Shown here piece by piece: positions 58,746 through 64,000 of a stretch of DNA of 64,000 bases; within the stretch, counting starts at the first letter, position 1; each line of letters begins with the position of its first letter. Position numbers and translations under genes: made by a program. This stretch comes from Hemileia vastatrix (lineage: Eukaryota > Basidiomycota > Pucciniomycetes > Pucciniales > Zaghouaniaceae). The DNA is taken from assembly GCA_030280995.1 (NCBI GenBank), contig JASXTE010000014.1:23903150-23967149 (forward strand), given 5' to 3'. The notes beneath the pieces are model-generated. The model worked only from the letters and a program-made list of their open reading frames with translations. It had not been told where the DNA came from and made no database searches.

Positions 58746-58898
58746 CCCCGTCCGCTTTGGGGTGAGGAGGCGTGGGAGTTGGAGTAGGACAAGTTGAAAT
58801 AATAACTAAAAAAATAATCAAGAGGAAAATAGAGGGAAAGTAGTGTGGGAAGTATATGTTTCACGCTCAACGGAGCTTGCGTTTTATACCTGGGCATC

Positions 58899-59707
58899 TG
58901 TCACACTCCACGTGACACTCGAGGCAAAAGCAGCTCATCAAATCAATAAAACAGAGGTCTAAATCCATACTCAAAGCGCAGAAAGTAATTCTACCTAGCA
59001 ACGGCAAATTCTCTTTGTGTACTCACTATTTGACTGCGCTAATCTAAAATTTAAATCTAAATTAGTCAATTCTCAAAAGTGTGTTTAGGCTTTTCTTTGA
59101 TAAGCGATTCACAGCGCAATAGTCAATGCAATATTCCGCTAAAAGGTTTATTAAATATCTGTGGGTTATTAAAAAGGGATAATGAGCATGGATGGAATGG
59201 GTAGTGGAGGATTAAGGGGTTAACAGATGTTAGTGAGGAGGGTCCAGGTGTAATGGGTGTAATTTTGGTGGTCTGTGGTGTGCGGAAGGATGGATGGGTA
59301 TGAGGTAAATGCAAGGAGGAGTAATAGATATAAAAGGGGTTGGATTTTTGGTTTGATGTTTCTTTTGAATTAAATTATAAAACATATTTATAGTTAATAG
59401 TGGTAAAACTGCAAGTTAAATAATTGTTATTGTACATTTCCTTTTTCCCTCAATAATCATTTCTAAATTTAAACCTTTGATTGTTGAGTGTTACAACACT
59501 TTTTGAGATTCTAAGAATATTAGTATTACCTTAAAATATATTAAGATTCTTCTCGAATATAACTTGAAGCAGTAGCTCTTCCTTTGAGTCATCTTCGAAT
59601 CACTTCCTCGAACATTTCCTCTGTGATTCAAAGAAGTCTCTAAGCTTTATCCCTCATCTCACTTTCAGGAACACCCTCGACCTTGTGCGTAGGTTGTCTG
59701 GTGACAG
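58899..59707 (+). repeat. LTR-like repeat, family B, copy 2
   Basis: TGTCAC...TGACAG, same length as copy 1. The left flank is GCATC and the right flank begins GGAAAA, so there is no duplication of its own. The first 20 bp form the hairpin TGTCAC...GTGACA, containing CACGTG. Confidence 0.7.
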
Positions 59708-60164
59708 GAAAATAGGTTTAAAATTTAAAGAGAATTTTCCAATGCAAATTAAATGAATTTTATGGTGATGGTGGTAGTTTAAAGAAAGAGAGGATGAGAG
59801 CAAAGTTTTGAAATAGAATAAAGTAGAGAATATATATAATATTGGATGAATATTCAAAATTGAATTTTTCATGTATGTTAATAATTAATGTTGACTCACA
59901 TTCTAATAATAACTAAATACAGATAGATAACTGAAAGAAGTGCATTATTTTATAGCCTAATTTTTGTGCCAATATATTAAAATTAGTTTCTTGAATTGTG
60001 TCAATGGAAAAAAAATTCATTACTATTTATTCACTTTAATATATATATATATATATATATTCTCCTACATTGAATATTTTGAAAATTGTGTTATATTTTT
60101 TTATTCCAAGTAACAATAAGAAATTTCCATTAATAAGGGCTCAATATCAACTGTTGTCTAGAAA
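59708..60164. other. AT-rich spacer with short (TA)n
   Basis: No gene; a (TA)n tract lies at about 60039-60061. Confidence 0.4.
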
Positions 60165-61323
60165 TTTCAGCCTAGGTATCCCCAGAACTGAGTATTTCTT
60201 ATGTTTAAAATAAGATCAATTAATTAAATTAAGCTTATATCTTAAAGATAAGGTTAAAGCACTTATATATATGGTTATAATACATATATATATAATTGTT
60301 ACACTATTATATGACTTATAGTAGTTTAAATAGCTTATCCATAGCCTGATAATACTTATTAAGGTGTTAATGGAGTCATAATATACTTATCTTAAGTGAT
60401 ATTAAGTAATTATAGACATACATAAGCTTATATGTGTACATAAATCTCATATTCAGTGAAATATGTAGCTATATTATGTATATTTAGGTCTATAAGTGGG
60501 TTTTAACATCTTAATAGCCTATAAACTTTGTTTTTCTGCTTATTTTAGGTCATAAGGACGTATTCAGTGGACTCACAACACCTACAAAAGCATATACGCC
60601 TATTTCAGGCGCATATACTCAGTTTGGACAACTTAATCTGCTTCCTTGGATGGATTTTCACAGATTAATGGGTTGGGAGATCATTACTGGGTTAATATGG
60701 ATGCTTGGGAATGTTATTGGGGGCTTTTAAAGTTAATTTAGTTCTTTATATGCTTTGGGTTTCATTATATTCTCTTTGGATGAGTTATTTTACCTGTTTC
60801 TTTATGGTATCTGCTTTTATCTGTTTATTCTATTTATGGGATGGGTCTGTGGTATCATTAATTGTGATGGAGGGTCCTTACTGGAGATCTGGGTGTTGAA
60901 TCTTCTTGAAGTGGAAGCCATGGGGAGGTGATGGGCCCTCAAAGTGCTGTAATTGCTGGAGATAGAAGTGACATCATCTAGATTGAAGGTCTGTGCACTC
61001 CAGTGGATTTTGGTATAAGTAAGGGGGGTTTTTGATGGATTATTAGACATCAATTACTTACTAAAAATCAATTATTATCATATAGAAATATATGATAAAG
61101 CATTTATAAATTGATATTGTCTTTATATAAGCTATAACTATATAATATATATCTATTTTCCACCACTAGCACACATATAAATCCAAGTATTTTGAGTTTC
61201 TATTGAGAATAACTATTTTATTAGTCTTCCCCTGAGGTTTAATCACTAAATAGTTTATCAATAAGTAGTAGGACTATTAATATTTACTATTAAATCATAC
61301 TTACAAACTAGCATACACTGACA
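60165..61323 (+). repeat. 5' LTR of element 3
   Basis: About 1159 bp ending CTGACA, clearly homologous to the LTRs at 6148 and 18982 but with many substitutions and small indels. The primer site TGGGGGTCTTTCC follows at 61326-61338. Confidence 0.85.
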
Positions 61324-61831
61324 ATTGGGGGTCTTTCCTTGATTATTATTGATTATTTAGTATAAGCCTTAGGACGTGATTTTTACTCTATTATATCTCA
61401 AACAGACCAAATATTTGTGTCTTCTGCACATTAGTGGGTCATCATAACTCAGTTATTGCGGAAAAGAACCCTTATTATAATGGTACTAATTTTTCATAAT
61501 AAAAATTAGGTATATACAGTAGTAACTGTACCCAATATAAACCTGATTTCACTTGGTATTTGGTCACCAATATATTACCCAATTAAATTTGTATTTGGTT
61601 AAAGATTGGTAAGATATTTATTCACCCTTACAAAGGTCTAGTTAACTTATAATTTTATTTTTAACAAATTTTTTCAAATATTTCTTATATTTTATTTATA
61701 TAAAAAAAGATACAAATTAAGGGTAAGCTCCAGAGCTTTTATTAGTAATTGTATTGCTAATAATTTTTGTCTACTAATTACAATATAGGTTTTCCCTTAG
61801 GTAGACATAAAATATTTTTATTCTAGTCAAT

Positions 61832-63744
61832 ATGAGTGCTTCACAGGACAATGTAAGTGAAAAGCCTGCTTATAATACCAGGTCTAAAGCTAATAAAAAC
61901 ATTGCTCCAGGACATAACCATGGAGGGTCAATCATACCCACAACCAGAGCAAATGAGCATAGAGGAAAAGGACACGCTCTTAAAAAGATTACAATAAAAA
62001 ATACTTCTCCTCCTCTGCAGGATCAACTGTCCCATCTTGCAAAACAGGTTCTAAAATTAGAGGAATCAAACTCTCTCATACTGAAGGAGGTAGAGAAATT
62101 GCAAAAGAACTGCAAGGCAGGTTTCCAACAGATGAATCAAACCTTGGAAGAGCTAAAGGTAGGCCAGCCAAGCCAATAACCCCCTACCCAAGGAGGGTCA
62201 CATCACTCCCAGGAAAAAATCCTGGTAGATAAATGAAAGTGGGATTGGTTCCACCAACAATGGTCCAGTCACAACTGCAACAGGGATCCTCCTCCTCATC
62301 AGACTTCCTCAGCTCACCCCTACAAAGGAAAGCAAAAACACCAAAAATCAGGACTGGAACCTATCCCGTGGTGAGTAGATTACCCTCTCAGATTGAACAC
62401 ACTACTGATGATCACAATATAGGTAATATTATTGATATTAAATCTGTAAAGAGAATTTAGGAGGACTTGAGAAAATTAGGTTTTCATGTAGATACACCTG
62501 ACTTATCTTTTGTCAATAACAACAGTACTATTTATGATAATAATAAAGTTGATCCTCAGTTGCCACCACTTACTAGTGAGATGAGAAGTTCACAAGATAG
62601 TGAGAGAATTGAGAAGGAAGAAATGGAGTATTTTAATAATAACCCAACTTTCCATAGAATTGTTTCAGCATTGTGGAATAGAATGACTGATTGTGAGGAA
62701 CAGACAGTTAAGCTCACAAGTGATACAATTTTGTCCTTAACATTGAATATTTCTCAACTGGCAACAAGAAATAAAGAATTAGAGAATGAACATTTGTCTC
62801 TAACTCTTAAGTATGATTCATTGAATAATAAATATAGTGAACTTTCAAACAAATTCTGTGAGTTAGAAAAGTTGTATGAAGCACATTTATTGAAAACTGA
62901 ATCAAGAACAAATTTATCTTTTGCCCAGACAAATCAGAGTGTCTCTGAGCTGCTACAAAGATTGACTCAAGTTGAGATTGAAACTGCCAATCTACTAATG
63001 AATCAGGATAATCATAAGTATACTCAGTATAATAATAATCCTTTCATTGGAAAAAATGAATCTCAATCATACTCCATACCACCACAATTAAAACCATCTG
63101 GTGGTAGTGTCAAATCTGAGAAAAAAATGTAAGTCAAAAATCCATGCAGGAGGAGACACAAGGCCATTTATCAAGAGGTAATGATTTATTGAATTTACCT
63201 AAGATTAGTGAAACAAAATTCAATCAGAAGAATTGGCCTAAGATAGATAAGCACCCAACTTATGATGGGGAGTCCAGCTCTGATTGGCAACATTTTATTC
63301 AAAGAATTGAAAACTTGAAATTCTCATATAAGTTACCAGATGAAGAAATAACATCAAAATTGATTTCTTTATTTAAGGATTTTGCTTTATTATGGTTTGA
63401 AGCTGTATTAAGTGAGGGTAAAGATTACTCTTGGGCTGAATGGAAACAACTAATTGAAAAACAATTTGGAGGTTCTAAATTCAGGCTCACTCAGCAGAGA
63501 CTATATGAGAAAACTAGGTACAATCCGTTGAATGGTGACAAACCTATGCTATTTTTAATGAATTTGAATAAAATATTAAAAGCCATTGAGCCAAACATGG
63601 ATTTTAACTTATGAAAATATAAATAATATATAAATTACCTATATATGTCAGAGACATTGTTGTAGCTAGAACAATAAATGTTGCTGAATATTCTGACTTT
63701 ATTAATATTTGTAATGACATATTGTTAAACCATAAGTATGAAGC
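61832..63744 (+). pseudogene. Gag relic of element 3
   Basis: Starts with the same Met-Ser-Ala...YNTRSKAN as element 2. At 61982-61986 it has A5 instead of A6, so the N-terminus runs directly into the frame that is the separate overlapping ORF in elements 1 and 2, ending at TAA 62177-62179. The later Gag continues in other frames (62233-62460, 62467-63132, 63144-63614), with a TAG at 62458-62460, an insertion near 63122 and a TGA at 63612-63614. It is clearly dead, but useful for comparing the two gag frames. Confidence 0.85.
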
Positions 63745-64000
63745 TGTCACACGCCACGTGACACTCGAGGCAAAAGAAGCTCATTAAATCAATAAAACAG
63801 AGGTCTAAATCCATACTCAAAGTGCAGAAAGCGATTCTACCTAGCAATGGCAACTTCCCTTTGTGTACTCACTATTCGACTGCGCTAATCTAAACTTTAA
63901 ATCTAAATTAGTCAATTCAAAAAAGTGTGTTTAGGCTATTCTTCGATAAGCAATGCACAGCGCAATAGTCAATGCAATATTCTGCTAAAAGGTTTATTAA
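63745..64000 (+). repeat. LTR-like repeat, family B, copy 3 (cut by window end)
   Basis: TGTCACACGCCACGTGACAC start, then the same sequence as copies 1 and 2 to the end of the window. It interrupts the Gag relic of element 3 after ...NHKYEA. Confidence 0.75.

Larger units (their letters stand above)
60165..63744 (+). mobile_element. Ty3/gypsy element 3, truncated
   Basis: An older member of the element 1/2 family with a full 5' LTR (60165-61323) and the first part of Gag. It is cut at 63744 by the family B LTR-like repeat. The first LTR bases read TTTCAG instead of TGTCAG, so the terminal TG is lost. Confidence 0.85.

Noticed and set aside
1..64000. tRNA or rRNA genes
   Set aside because: No recognisable cloverleaf with A and B boxes and no rRNA-like conserved segments were noticed; a covariance search was not possible.

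Overview
The window looks like transposon-rich nuclear DNA of a filamentous basidiomycete, most likely a rust fungus (Pucciniales). The basis is very AT-rich DNA, GT-AG introns of about 55-120 bp, Ty3/gypsy chromoviruses, a tnp2-type (En/Spm-like) transposase and relics of TET/JBP-like 2OG-Fe(II) oxygenases. The lineage is inference; no rRNA, tRNA or marker gene is present to confirm it. I saw no ordinary housekeeping gene.

Layout. 1-2.16 kb: decayed SNF2 helicase on the minus strand, ended by an 808-bp LTR-like repeat (2165-2973). 3.0-16.7 kb: a degenerate chromovirus gag-pol split inside RNase H by a young Ty3/gypsy element (element 1, 6148-14992, TSD TTATT). 17.5-28.8 kb: a six-exon SNF2/Rad5-like helicase gene split by a second copy of the same family (element 2, 18982-27814, TSD ATATC); without the insertion its exons add up to an uninterrupted 711 codons. 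28.8-33.6 kb: a minus-strand two-exon gene of unknown function (350 codons) split by a 3.7-kb terminal-inverted-repeat element, which holds a PIF/Harbinger-like transposase relic and, antisense to it, a TET-like oxygenase relic. 34.7-40.2 kb: a tnp2 transposase gene with one frameshift, followed by a co-oriented multi-exon partner gene. 40.37-42.31 kb: an array of about twenty 20-22 bp palindromes at regular spacing inside a 1.5-kb foldback. 43.3-45.8 kb: an intact five-exon gene of unknown function (693 codons). 46.6-47.8 kb: a second TET-like relic on the minus strand. 49.5-50.1 kb: a run of consecutive hairpins. 50.1-57.8 kb: mostly AT-rich DNA without genes, with a second end of the TIR element (to 52301), a long TA microsatellite and an LTR-edge relic. 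57.8-58.8 kb: a minus-strand gag-like relic. 58.9-59.7 kb and 63.745 kb to the end: two more copies of the 808-bp LTR-like repeat. 60.165-63.744 kb: a third, older copy of the element 1/2 family, cut by the last LTR.

Reading it together: helicase, split minus-strand gene, tnp2 transposase, partner gene, palindrome array, orphan gene and TET-like gene lie in one block (17.5-47.8 kb) that may be the remains of one or more large DNA transposons, later bombarded by young gypsy elements. The most unusual signals are the palindrome array at 40.4-42.3 kb, the hairpin run at 49.5-50.1 kb, the TIR element with transposase and antisense TET-like gene, and a conserved second reading frame in the gag region of the gypsy family.
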